This document shows, piece by piece, positions 28,518 to 37,106 of a DNA stretch of 48,096 nucleotides (position 1 is its first letter; every line of letters begins with the position of its first letter). The stretch comes from Methylacidiphilum caldifontis (GTDB lineage Bacteria; Verrucomicrobiota; Verrucomicrobiia; Methylacidiphilales; CAMAQI01). The stretch is from NCBI GenBank assembly GCA_945877805.1, contig CAMCSM010000008.1:1-48096 (forward strand), read 5' to 3'. The notes under the pieces are model-generated. The model was not told where the DNA came from, did not search any database, and was given only the letters and a program-made list of their open reading frames with translations. Both the position numbers and the translations under genes were made by a program.

Positions 28518-29807
28518 TTAAGGAATCACTTTTTCTAAGGCTCTTTCCATCGCTTGGGCTGTAAATTCGATCTCGTCCTGACCATGAGCAAGGCTTAAAA
28601 ATCCGGCTTCAAATTGAGAGGGAGCAAGATAAACGCCCTCCTCTAATAATAAATGGAAAAAACGAGCGAATCGTTCGAGGTCAGAGCTCATCGCCTCATT
28701 TAAGTTTCGAACAGGTCCCTGAGTAAAGAATAAGGAGAACATCGAGCCGATCCGATGCCAAACGTAAGGTGCTCCCCTACGTTTCAGCGTTGCGAGAACT
28801 CGATCTTCGAGGAGTTGCCCTAATTCCTCTAATCGTTGAAAAGCATTTCGTTCTTCCAACTGTTGAAGCTGCATGAGTCCCGCCGCCATCGCTAACGGAT
28901 TTCCAGAAAGAGTACCGGCTTGATAAACAGGCCCTAAAGGGGCCAAATAATCCATAATCTTTTTTCTTCCCCCAAAGGCACCAACCGGAAGCCCCCCGCC
29001 GATGACCTTTCCAAAAGTCGAAAGATCTGGAGAAATTCCGTGCAGCTCTTGAACTCCGCCCCGTGCCAAGCGAAATCCGGTCATCACCTCATCAAAGATC
29101 AAAATAACCTCATGCTTTTGAGTCAATTCGCGGAGTCCCTCAAGATATCCTGCGAGCGGAAGAATCAATCCGACATTTCCGACTACGGGCTCTAAAATAA
29201 TCGCGGCTATTTCCCCTGGATAAAGCTCAAGAGTTCTGCGAACAGCCTCTAAATCATTGTAAGGAAGTGCGATCGTCAACTCAGCCAAAGCGCGTGGGAT
29301 CCCTGCACTATCCGGTTGCCCAAGAGTCAGCCCCCCCGATCCTGCCTTGACGAGCAGCGAGTCCACGTGACCGTGATAACAGCCTTCAAATTTAATAATC
29401 TTATCGCGCCCCGTAAAGCCTCTTGCTAAGCGAATCGCAGACATCGTCGCCTCTGTTCCACTGCTGGTCATCCGCACTTTCTCGATCGAAGGGACCCACT
29501 CTGATATTTTTTTTGCCATTTCTACCTCACGAGCCGTCGGAATCCCAAAGCTAACTCCATTTTCAGCAGCTCTCTGGATTGCTTGCAAAATAGCTGGATC
29601 CGCATGGCCTAAAATAGAGGGACCCCAACTACAAACATAGTCAATGTAGGGATTTCCATCTTCATCCCAAACCCGACTTCCGCTCGCTTTTTGAGCAAAA
29701 AAAGGAGTTCCGCCAACCCCGCGGAAAGCTCGAACGGGTGAGTTAACCCCTCCTGGAATAAAGTGGAGTGCCTCTTTAAAAATTTGTTCAGATCGCGATC
29801 GATTCAT
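28518..29807 (-). CDS. hemL: Glutamate-1-semialdehyde 2,1-aminomutase
   Basis: HemL converts glutamate-1-semialdehyde, the HemA product, to 5-aminolevulinate using PLP. The 429-residue sequence has the family start (IPGGVNSPVRAFRGVGGTPF), the substrate loop SSGTEATMSAIRLARG, IILEPVVGN, FDEVMTGFR with the PLP aspartate, and the Schiff-base lysine in TFGKVIGGGLPVGAFGG. It lies 27 kb from hemA, not in one operon. It is first of a pair with the beta-helix protein. The 100-bp gap upstream is divergent to the FHA gene. Confidence 0.97.
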   Translation of the reverse strand: MNRSRSEQIFKEALHFIPGGVNSPVRAFRGVGGTPFFAQKASGSRVWDEDGNPYIDYVCSWGPSILGHADPAILQAIQRAAENGVSFGIPTAREVEMAKKISEWVPSIEKVRMTSSGTEATMSAIRLARGFTGRDKIIKFEGCYHGHVDSLLVKAGSGGLTLGQPDSAGIPRALAELTIALPYNDLEAVRRTLELYPGEIAAIILEPVVGNVGLILPLAGYLEGLRELTQKHEVILIFDEVMTGFRLARGGVQELHGISPDLSTFGKVIGGGLPVGAFGGRKKIMDYLAPLGPVYQAGTLSGNPLAMAAGLMQLQQLEERNAFQRLEELGQLLEDRVLATLKRRGAPYVWHRIGSMFSLFFTQGPVRNLNEAMSSDLERFARFFHLLLEEGVYLAPSQFEAGFLSLAHGQDEIEFTAQAMERALEKVIP

Positions 29808-29907
29808 TTTAACTTCATTAGCCTCGGAGGGCTTTTAGGACAATCAAATACCGCTGATCAAAAATCGTGTTGATTGTCGCACGTAATATGCTAATAATCA
29901 TAGACCT

Positions 29908-31479
29908 ATGGCCTGCCTGATATATACAGACGATCAAGGAGTCCCTTCACGTCTCCCTCTAGGGAAAGCGACATTAATGCTCGGGAGCGCTGAAGAGAGC
30001 CAGCTATTACTGCAGGATCAAAGTGTCAGTAAAAATCATGCCTCGATTGTCTATGATAAGAATAAATTTTGGATCAGAGACAACGGGTCAACGAACGGGT
30101 CGCTCGTAAACGGAAAGCCGGCGCAATATACACAACTCAACAACGGAGACACCCTTCAATTTGGCTCCTACAAATTCTTTTTTGACGAATTTTATCAAAC
30201 CGACGAAAAACTCGAAAAAACAGTCACTCATAATATTAAAATTATTGATCCGAAGCCGACGCAAAAAAAGGGGACCAGTTATCGGCAAACAGTTCAACTT
30301 CAACACTCTTCGGGAAGTCAAACCGTTCCGATGAGAATGATGTTGACTGAAAAAGTGAACCCATCGATGGATAGTCTGAGTAGCATCTGTGAAACTTTTG
30401 GCTACTTGGGTTTCATTACTTTTCTCCCTGCGATTATCACCGGACATATGGCTCAGCCGATCACTGCAGAAAACAGAAAAAGTCAAGCAGTGGGACTTTC
30501 CCTTGGATATACTTTTCTGATCATCTGGATTTGCATAGGCTTCTACTTTTTAAATCAACCGGCCAAGAAAGGTAAAATAACAAAAGGCCAGGACTTTGAA
30601 GAGTCCGTTTTTGAATATCCCACACTTACCTCCCCTCTTGAGCTGATTAAAAACCCGATGGTCTGGATCCCTCCTAGTGGAATCTACAATTATATTTTAT
30701 TTAACAAGCCTAACACGGATATCGAAAAAAATCCGGTACTCTTAAAGGAGGTCACCTCGATCAAATCGATTTTCACCCATGGATTAGTATGGATGCAAAT
30801 CGGATCGTCCAATTTTAAAATTCAGAAGGATCAAGGGAAACTGAAATTTATATTAGAGACCTATCGATCAAATCCTACTTTTTGGGAATACGACAGTACG
30901 ATGGTTCCTGAGAAAAAGACCTATTACGATCCGTTCTTTTTTCCAAAAGAAACGCCGCAATTTTTTTATGAAAAAGATTCTTTACTGATTCCTCCGATTG
31001 AACGGTTTTCAGCCCCTGAGTTTACTTGGTGTTTTGGCGTTCGAGGAATGAATTTTGTTCTTCCTGGACAATTTAACGAAGCAGAACCGCTTTCAAACCT
31101 TCGCGTGATCTTAGTCATTAAGGCAGGGAACACGATTTCTAATTTTAAAATCAATACACTTGAAGGTAATTTGACCCGCAATGAAGAAAAAACTTATGAC
31201 TTTAAAGTCACTCCTTCAGTCCTTTATGCTGCGATCGTTTATCGGATTACCGATCGGAAACCATTGATTGTATCGACTTACGATAAATATTTTAGTTTAG
31301 AGGATTCTAAAGCTCTAGAGAGTTGGGTTCATGAACATTTTGAGGAAGTCATCGCCTATCAACCCAGCTCGAGACTTGCGATCGCTCCCCCCTTTACAAT
31401 TAAAGAGAAAGAGCAACCCAAAGAGCTGCCGAAACCAGCGAAACCTAAAGTGAATTTTTTTATTCAAGAAGCGAAATAG
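29908..31479 (+). CDS. FHA-domain membrane protein with DUF4190-like segment
   Basis: This 523-residue protein has an N-terminal FHA phosphothreonine-binding domain (about 15-90; LLQDQSVSKNHASIVYD and RDNGSTNGSLVNGKP are the core motifs). A polar linker is followed by two hydrophobic segments (about 155-175 and 190-215) with PAIITGHMA between, which resembles the DUF4190 pattern of PAI...GHIAL. A C-terminal region of about 300 residues has no recognised family. The FHA domain would face the cytoplasm. It probably reads Ser/Thr phosphorylation at the membrane. No kinase is in the window. The stop is immediately followed by the DedA start with no gap. Confidence 0.8.
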   Translation: MACLIYTDDQGVPSRLPLGKATLMLGSAEESQLLLQDQSVSKNHASIVYDKNKFWIRDNGSTNGSLVNGKPAQYTQLNNGDTLQFGSYKFFFDEFYQTDEKLEKTVTHNIKIIDPKPTQKKGTSYRQTVQLQHSSGSQTVPMRMMLTEKVNPSMDSLSSICETFGYLGFITFLPAIITGHMAQPITAENRKSQAVGLSLGYTFLIIWICIGFYFLNQPAKKGKITKGQDFEESVFEYPTLTSPLELIKNPMVWIPPSGIYNYILFNKPNTDIEKNPVLLKEVTSIKSIFTHGLVWMQIGSSNFKIQKDQGKLKFILETYRSNPTFWEYDSTMVPEKKTYYDPFFFPKETPQFFYEKDSLLIPPIERFSAPEFTWCFGVRGMNFVLPGQFNEAEPLSNLRVILVIKAGNTISNFKINTLEGNLTRNEEKTYDFKVTPSVLYAAIVYRITDRKPLIVSTYDKYFSLEDSKALESWVHEHFEEVIAYQPSSRLAIAPPFTIKEKEQPKELPKPAKPKVNFFIQEAK

Positions 31480-32130
31480 ATGGTTTTAGAGGATTTTCTT
31501 GATTTTTTTAAAAGCCTTCACACTTCAGAGGGATTGATTCGTTTAATTACCCAGGGTGGTTTTTTTCTACTCGTTGCGATCATCTTTGCTGAAACGGGAC
31601 TTCTTCTCGGATTCTTTCTCCCCGGAGACTCTCTCCTTGTCGCGGCAGGTGTTGTTGCCGCTCAAAGTGACCATCCCTTGTTTAATATATGGGTACTCAA
31701 TTTCTCCTTAATCATCGCCGCATTCACCGGGGATCAATTGGGTTATTGGTTGGGATCAAAAACGGGGCCTAAAATTTTTCTGAAAGAGGACTCCCTCTTT
31801 TTTAAGAAAAAATATCTCCATGAAGCCCATTTATTTTATGAAGAACATGGAGGAAAATCGGTGATTATTGCTCGATTCGTCCCCATATTACGAACCTTTG
31901 TTCCCTTCATTGCGGGAGTCGCCCAAATGCCTCGCAAACGATATCTTTTTTTTAACCTTCTAGGAGGAGTTCTCTGGATTGGCACACTCTTAAATCTTGG
32001 ATATCTTGTTGGTAAAACACCTCTCGCCAAGCAACTTCATTTGATCATTATTTTTGTGATTGGAGTCTCGATGCTTCCGATTGCTATTGGTTTGTTAAAG
32101 CGGTTGATTTTCAGCCCCAAAACGCAATAG
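31480..32130 (+). CDS. DedA-family membrane protein
   Basis: This 216-residue SNARE-associated/DedA family protein has about five membrane segments. Family motifs are AETGLLLGFFLPGDSLLVAAG, GDQLGYWLGSKTGPK and ARFVPILRTFVPFIAGVAQM, which holds the arginines linked to undecaprenyl-phosphate or lipid flipping and to proton-coupled transport. The ATG directly follows the stop of the FHA gene, so the two are one unit. DedA proteins help recycle lipid carriers and keep envelope homeostasis. Coupling to an FHA protein suggests a signalling link, which is inference. Confidence 0.92.
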   Translation: MVLEDFLDFFKSLHTSEGLIRLITQGGFFLLVAIIFAETGLLLGFFLPGDSLLVAAGVVAAQSDHPLFNIWVLNFSLIIAAFTGDQLGYWLGSKTGPKIFLKEDSLFFKKKYLHEAHLFYEEHGGKSVIIARFVPILRTFVPFIAGVAQMPRKRYLFFNLLGGVLWIGTLLNLGYLVGKTPLAKQLHLIIIFVIGVSMLPIAIGLLKRLIFSPKTQ

Positions 32131-32163
32131 CTCTGCCTGTAAGATTTGGACTTAAAATCTCTT

Positions 32164-33291
32164 TCAACGATCCGGTTGCTTTAGAATCTGGTGAATCGCC
32201 GTTTTCACATCATCCAAGGTAATTGCCGCCATACAGGCACGTAGCGCATGATGATCGCAACCCTCTCTTAAAACAGGACCACACGGGCATCCTTTATCGA
32301 TGATAATCCTCGAAGCGGTCCACGGCGCCCAGTCCCCTTGTCCACTGGGCCCAAATAAAGCGACCAGCGGCTTTCCAAGTGCCGCGGCCATATGCATAGG
32401 GGCCGTGTCGACCCCTAAAAAAAGCACTGATTTTTGAATTAAAGCGGCTGTTTGACTTAAAGTGACCTCGCCTATCAAAGCGAGTGGCTTGAGACGACAG
32501 AGATCGAGAATTCGTTGAGCTTTCTCTTTTTCCTTAAGTTCTGGACCACAAGTCATCACAACCCCTAACCCCTTTGACTCTTGAATCCAGTCGATCAGTT
32601 GCGCCATCCGTAAATCATCCCAGCATTTAAACAACCAGCGAGAAACAGGATGGATGTGAATAAATTCATTCATGCCATGTCGAAAAAGAAATTGGTCTGC
32701 CCAAACTTGATCGGCCTCACTCACCACAAGTTCGAGTCGATTCTCCGTCGTAGGCGCATCGCAAGAGGGGGTTGGAATTCCACATTTTTGAAGAAGATGA
32801 TATTGAAAAGGGACTTGATGAATTGTTTGCGAAGGATAGCGATAGAGATGAGTATAGGCGAATCGAAACCAACTCCAAAAAGGCCACCAGTTATAGTAGG
32901 AAATTCGCAAGCGAGCCCTCGAAAATAAGGAACACCAAGCGGGTCTCTCTCCGCTCACTAAATTAATAGTGAGATCAAACTGACGACGACGAATCTCTCG
33001 GAAAAACTGAAATTCATGATAGAGACGATTCCCTTCTTTTCGTTTCGATCGATCGTAGACCAACACCTCATCTAAATGGGGATTTCCCTGGAGCATTGCC
33101 TCTGTTGAGGAATTGACCACCGCAGTGATTCGCGCTTGCGGAAAGGCCTCTCGAATGGCACGAATCGAAGGGGTCATTAAAAGAACATCCCCAATATTCC
33201 GAAATTTAAAGAGACCGATTCTGTGAATATTTCTCTCCTGAAGAAGGGAAATCGGTTTTGATTCTTTAATAAATGACCATTCAGAACTCAT
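32164..33291 (-). CDS. GT9 glycosyltransferase (heptosyltransferase-like), paralogue 1
   Basis: This 375-residue glycosyltransferase is of family 9, the ADP-heptose:LPS heptosyltransferase family. The N-terminal Rossmann motif is GLFKFRNIGDVLLMTPSIRA, and the C-terminal nucleotide-sugar motif is FLGVDTAPMHMAAALGKPLVALFGPS. FIHIHPVSRWLFKCW matches the RfaQ/WaaQ branch, with the substrate-contacting HPxSRW pattern. It is cytosolic or membrane-peripheral and probably builds LPS core or another envelope glycan. It is divergent from bioA. A second GT9 gene lies at 35036-36010 on the far side of bioA. Donor and acceptor are not known. Confidence 0.9.
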   Translation of the reverse strand: MSSEWSFIKESKPISLLQERNIHRIGLFKFRNIGDVLLMTPSIRAIREAFPQARITAVVNSSTEAMLQGNPHLDEVLVYDRSKRKEGNRLYHEFQFFREIRRRQFDLTINLVSGERPAWCSLFSRARLRISYYNWWPFWSWFRFAYTHLYRYPSQTIHQVPFQYHLLQKCGIPTPSCDAPTTENRLELVVSEADQVWADQFLFRHGMNEFIHIHPVSRWLFKCWDDLRMAQLIDWIQESKGLGVVMTCGPELKEKEKAQRILDLCRLKPLALIGEVTLSQTAALIQKSVLFLGVDTAPMHMAAALGKPLVALFGPSGQGDWAPWTASRIIIDKGCPCGPVLREGCDHHALRACMAAITLDDVKTAIHQILKQPDR

Positions 33292-33388
33292 GTACCCCTT
33301 CTTATTAAATGACCTGAGGGAGATGAAAAGAAGATAAATGGTTTCTATTTCCTAAGAGAGAAATCTCGTTTAAAAGAATGGGGAATTT

Positions 33389-34774
33389 ATGAACATTCAA
33401 GAACCTTCCGCGAGTCTCTTGCTCGATAAAACCTATGGATGGCATCCCTTCACCCCTCTGGATGAATGGCTTGATCCAAATCATCACCCGGTGATGATCT
33501 CCTCCGGTCACGGATCTTGGCTCGTAGATGAAGAGGGAAAGGCTTATCTGGACGGAAACTCCTCGATCTGGACCAACACCCATGGACATTGCCACTCTCG
33601 TATGGTTCAAGCATTACAGGAACAGCTCACGATTCTCGACCACTCCTCCTATCTCGGTTTAGGACACTCTCTGGGCTCCTCTCTTGCTCAAAAGCTTTCC
33701 CAACTGACCTCCTTACAAAGAATTCTCTTTTCCAGCGATGGCTCCTCAGCCATGGAGGCGGCGTTAAAAATAGCGACTCAGTATTTTCACCAAAACGGAG
33801 CTCCCGAGCGCAAAATATTTGTGACTCTTCAAGGGGCATATCACGGAGATACCATTGGCAATATGAGTTTGGGAAAATCGGCTTTATTTCATCTGCCCTT
33901 TGATCATCTCCTGTTTCCAACAGAATCGATCCCGATGCCTGGTTGCTACCGTTGTCCCTTCAATCAAGCGACCTTTGAAGAGGCGGATGCAAGAAGCTAT
34001 CGAAAGTGCCAATGGGAATGCGTGTCGAAAGCGGAGGAGGTGATGCTTCAATTTGGAACCGAGATGGCAGCCCTCGTGATTGAACCTCGAGTTCAAGGAG
34101 CCGCAGGAATGGTGATGCAACCGGAGGGTTATCTCGAAAAGATTTCCGAGATCCCCCATTCACATGATGCGCTTCTCATTGTCGATGAAATATTTACTGG
34201 ATTCGGAAGGACGGGCGAGCTCCTGGCCTGTCATCCTTCGCTCACAAAACCGGACATTATAGCCCTTGGAAAAGGACTCACGGGGGGCGTCCTTCCGATG
34301 GCAGCAACTGCCGTTTCAGAAACTATTTTTAACGGATTTAAAGGATCATTTGAGAAAACTTTCTTTCACGGTCATAGCTATACAGGCAATCCACTTTCCG
34401 CACGAGCGGCTTTAACGAATCTTGAGCTTTTTGAAGAGGAAAATACGATTGAAAAAATAAAAGGGCTTTCGACTCATCTTCAAAAGCTGAGCTCCTGCTT
34501 TTGGAAGCATTCCTCCGTCGGGGATGTTCGCATCGAAGGAGTTATTTTGGCCGTCGAGCTTGTTCAAGACCGATTAACGAAAGAGCCCTTTGGCTTTGCG
34601 GAACGGGTCGCTTATAAAATTAATAAGATTGCGGAATCCAAAGGGCTTTTGACTCGTGGGATAGGCTCCATTCTTTTTCTTGTTCCCCCCTATTCAACGA
34701 CCGAGAGCGAGCTTGAACAGATGGTTCAAATTCTCGATGATTCGATTTGCGAATACTTTCAAAAAAGATCCTAA
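33389..34774 (+). CDS. bioA: Adenosylmethionine-8-amino-7-oxononanoate aminotransferase
   Basis: BioA converts KAPA to DAPA in biotin synthesis, using S-adenosylmethionine as amino donor. The 461-residue class III aminotransferase has the BioA-type N-terminus YGWHPFTPL, the SSDGSSAMEAALKIA pyridoxal loop, LQGAYHGDTIGNMSLG, the PLP aspartate in IVDEIFTGFGRTG, and the Schiff-base lysine in IALGKGLTGG. HGHSYTGNPLS also supports BioA. No other bio genes are adjacent. It is flanked by two GT9 genes on the opposite strand. A lysine-using BioK cannot be excluded by eye. Confidence 0.93.
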   Translation: MNIQEPSASLLLDKTYGWHPFTPLDEWLDPNHHPVMISSGHGSWLVDEEGKAYLDGNSSIWTNTHGHCHSRMVQALQEQLTILDHSSYLGLGHSLGSSLAQKLSQLTSLQRILFSSDGSSAMEAALKIATQYFHQNGAPERKIFVTLQGAYHGDTIGNMSLGKSALFHLPFDHLLFPTESIPMPGCYRCPFNQATFEEADARSYRKCQWECVSKAEEVMLQFGTEMAALVIEPRVQGAAGMVMQPEGYLEKISEIPHSHDALLIVDEIFTGFGRTGELLACHPSLTKPDIIALGKGLTGGVLPMAATAVSETIFNGFKGSFEKTFFHGHSYTGNPLSARAALTNLELFEEENTIEKIKGLSTHLQKLSSCFWKHSSVGDVRIEGVILAVELVQDRLTKEPFGFAERVAYKINKIAESKGLLTRGIGSILFLVPPYSTTESELEQMVQILDDSICEYFQKRS

Positions 34775-34896
34775 GAGAGAAAAGGCAGGGGTCTAATCGC
34801 TTTTAGCGGGTGGCTGTTAGCTAATTACTACAGGCTATCAGGCTCGTATTTATCTGACTTTATCCTGACCATCGATGCAAAGAAATCTTCATTTGT

Positions 34897-34929
34897 CTTT
34901 ATCCCAGATTCGTCATTAGAAGTCCATTT
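34897..34929 (-). repeat. 33-bp exact repeat R6, copy 2
   Basis: This is identical in inverse orientation to 227-259. It lies in the 260-bp gap between bioA and the second GT9 gene. On the minus strand the surroundings form a short open frame with no recognised protein features, so I treat it as a repeat relic. Word-like GCTATC/GGCT repeats near 34808-34845 resemble those at 41818-41854. Confidence 0.7.
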
Positions 34930-35035
34930 ACGACGTAAACCAACATCACCAAAAGGTGATCTTCTCATCGGGAGCGATTGCGGGCCGCGATCACGTCCTA
35001 TTTCATCATCAACGCAGCTAAAGATAGTCCTTCTG

Positions 35036-36010
35036 CTAAAGAAAATGCCCCTGAATCTGATCGAGCATCGCATCGACAGAGAGATTTTCAATTCCACAGG
35101 AGGGCTGAAGGTCGAGGTGGGTTTTTGATTTTGAACCCCATTTTTGAATCACCCCATCGGGTCTCCATAAGACAACTGTGGGCGTTTCCGTACAGGCAGC
35201 GAGATGAACAAGGCCCCCTTCGGGGGAGATGAATCCGTCGGCACTTTTCAGGAGATTGGCCACGACCGCTAAACTCGAAGGCTCAAAAAGAGCGACTCCT
35301 TTTGATCTTAATCTTTCAGTGATCTCCATCGAAAGAGTCTCTTCTGGTCGTTTCATCACCCCGACTTGAATCCCCCCCATTTTCTCCAGCCGATCGATTA
35401 ATTGAAAATAGTTTTCAAGTGGCCAATACTGACCGCGATTACAAGTGAGAGTGATCAATATTTTCTTTTTATCCGACCCACAGCCCCAATTTAAAAACGA
35501 GGAATCAACGGAAGGAATCGTTAGATTAAAGCAATATTCTTGAGGCTCCTCAATTCCTAGCGGGAGAAGGAGGCGAAAGAGAGTTTTAATCTGATGTTCA
35601 TAATCGGGGAGAGGAATCGGATGCGAATAATAAGCCGAGGGAGAATGAGGGTCAAAACCGATTCGGATGGGAGAGCCGGAGGCACAAACGACCTTTGCAA
35701 CTCCGCGATCAAATCCACCCTTCGCCGCAATGACAAGATCGGCTCCTTTCAGAGAGCTTTTATTCATCCAAGGATTTAAAAACTTCAAAAAGAAATTTTT
35801 AAAGAGGTGAACTTGACTGACTTCAGGGGACCAGCGAGCGAGCTCGCATCCGGCAGAATCGCTGACCACGAGGATCTCCGTTTGAGGAAAACGGTTGCGA
35901 AGCGCATGAATCAGGGGAAGCGTGCAGATCATATCCCCGAGACGATTTCGGCGAATAATCGCAATTCTTTGGGGGTTTATCACACTCATGATGAGTTCGT
36001 GATTAAACAC
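35036..36010 (-). CDS. GT9 glycosyltransferase (heptosyltransferase-like), paralogue 2
   Basis: This 324-residue family 9 glycosyltransferase has the start motif RIAIIRRNRLGDMICTLPLI and the C-terminal motif ADGFISPEGGLVHLAACTETP, followed by VVLWRP in place of the usual LFGPS. The central ITLTCNRGQYWPLENYFQLI replaces the HPxSRW-type strand, so the acceptor may differ from that of paralogue 1. The GTG start at 36010 has TAGG six bases upstream. An ATG at 35989, seven codons in, is an alternative without a visible ribosome-binding site. It is probably part of LPS core or surface-glycan assembly. Confidence 0.87.
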   Translation of the reverse strand: MFNHELIMSVINPQRIAIIRRNRLGDMICTLPLIHALRNRFPQTEILVVSDSAGCELARWSPEVSQVHLFKNFFLKFLNPWMNKSSLKGADLVIAAKGGFDRGVAKVVCASGSPIRIGFDPHSPSAYYSHPIPLPDYEHQIKTLFRLLLPLGIEEPQEYCFNLTIPSVDSSFLNWGCGSDKKKILITLTCNRGQYWPLENYFQLIDRLEKMGGIQVGVMKRPEETLSMEITERLRSKGVALFEPSSLAVVANLLKSADGFISPEGGLVHLAACTETPTVVLWRPDGVIQKWGSKSKTHLDLQPSCGIENLSVDAMLDQIQGHFL

Positions 36011-36085
36011 GAATGCCTACAAATTTACATCAGGAAATCTTTTTTCTTTTCGTGCCTTTAAAATCCCCTTAATTCTTTCCTCTCT

Positions 36086-36970
36086 ATGGCAGCTCAACTG
36101 ATTGACGGAAGAAAAATCGCAGAACAAATCCACTTAGAAACAAAGCTTCGAGTGGAAAAACTCAAGATCAAAGGAATCGTTCCGGGAATTACCTTTATTC
36201 GCGTCGGCGAAGATCCAGCCTCGCAGGCTTATGTCAGAATGAAGGGGAAAAAGGCGGCTGAGATCGGAATCCACTCCGATACAATCGTTCTTTCCGAAAA
36301 CACCAAGCAAGAGGAGCTACTCGCTCTAATCGATCGCCTCAATGCCGATACGAATGTTCACGGCATTCTGGTTCAAGCCCCGCTTCCAGCTCATATCTCT
36401 GAGACCGTTGTTTTTTCTTACGTGAACCCACACAAAGATGTCGATGGATTTCATCCGATTAATGTGGGAAAGCTGATGCTCGGGGAAAATAACGGGTTTA
36501 GGCCCTGTACCCCTGCAGGAGTCCATGAGTTATTGATTCGCTCGGGGGTTCCCACAGAAGGGGCTGAGGTCGTTGTTTTGGGAAGAGGGAATATCGTCGG
36601 GAAGCCGATGACCTCAATCTTGATTCAAAAGTTTAAAAATGCCAATGCCACAGTCACTTTACTTCACTCGCGAAGCAAAAATATTGAGGCTCATTGCCAA
36701 AGGGCCGATATTATCATTGCGGCGATGGGATTTGCCCATTTTGTGAAAGCCTCGATGGTAAAACCGGGAGCTACCGTGATCGATGTCGGTGTGAATCGAA
36801 TTGAAGATAAAAACGATCCTCGCGGGTACCGTCTCGTTGGGGATGTTGATTTTGAGGCAGTCTCACAGGTTGCGGGAAAAATCACTCCGAATCCCGGAGG
36901 GGTCGGTCCGATGACGATCGCCCTGTTGATGTCGAATACCGTCCAAGCCGCTGAGGCGTGGGCTCACTAA
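36086..36970 (+). CDS. folD: Methylenetetrahydrofolate dehydrogenase / cyclohydrolase
   Basis: FolD interconverts 5,10-methylene-, methenyl- and 10-formyl-tetrahydrofolate with NADP. The 294-residue length is standard. The catalytic Lys/Tyr region is SQAYVRMKGKKAAEIGI, the substrate motif is QAPLPAH (commonly QLPLP), DVDGFHPINVGKL is present, the NADP loop is GRGNIVGKPM (commonly GRSxIVGxP), and the end motif is PNPGGVGPMTIALLM. The small changes from consensus are conservative. The TPR gene follows after 136 bases. Confidence 0.96.
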   Translation: MAAQLIDGRKIAEQIHLETKLRVEKLKIKGIVPGITFIRVGEDPASQAYVRMKGKKAAEIGIHSDTIVLSENTKQEELLALIDRLNADTNVHGILVQAPLPAHISETVVFSYVNPHKDVDGFHPINVGKLMLGENNGFRPCTPAGVHELLIRSGVPTEGAEVVVLGRGNIVGKPMTSILIQKFKNANATVTLLHSRSKNIEAHCQRADIIIAAMGFAHFVKASMVKPGATVIDVGVNRIEDKNDPRGYRLVGDVDFEAVSQVAGKITPNPGGVGPMTIALLMSNTVQAAEAWAH

Positions 36971-37106
36971 ATAACGAAGTTCGAAGACTCGGAGGATACA
37001 ACGCCGTCGCAGAAGCGACATTCAAAAATATAGTCGGATACCCCTATCGCATAGAGCAGTGGAAACAGGGCTTGACTGTAAAAAGGAGTTCTAGATCGTT
37101 GATTTC

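Noticed and set aside
34828-35097. 89-codon open frame on the minus strand
   Set aside because: It mixes the R6 repeat with the 3' end of the GT9 gene, and no protein family or start site supports it.
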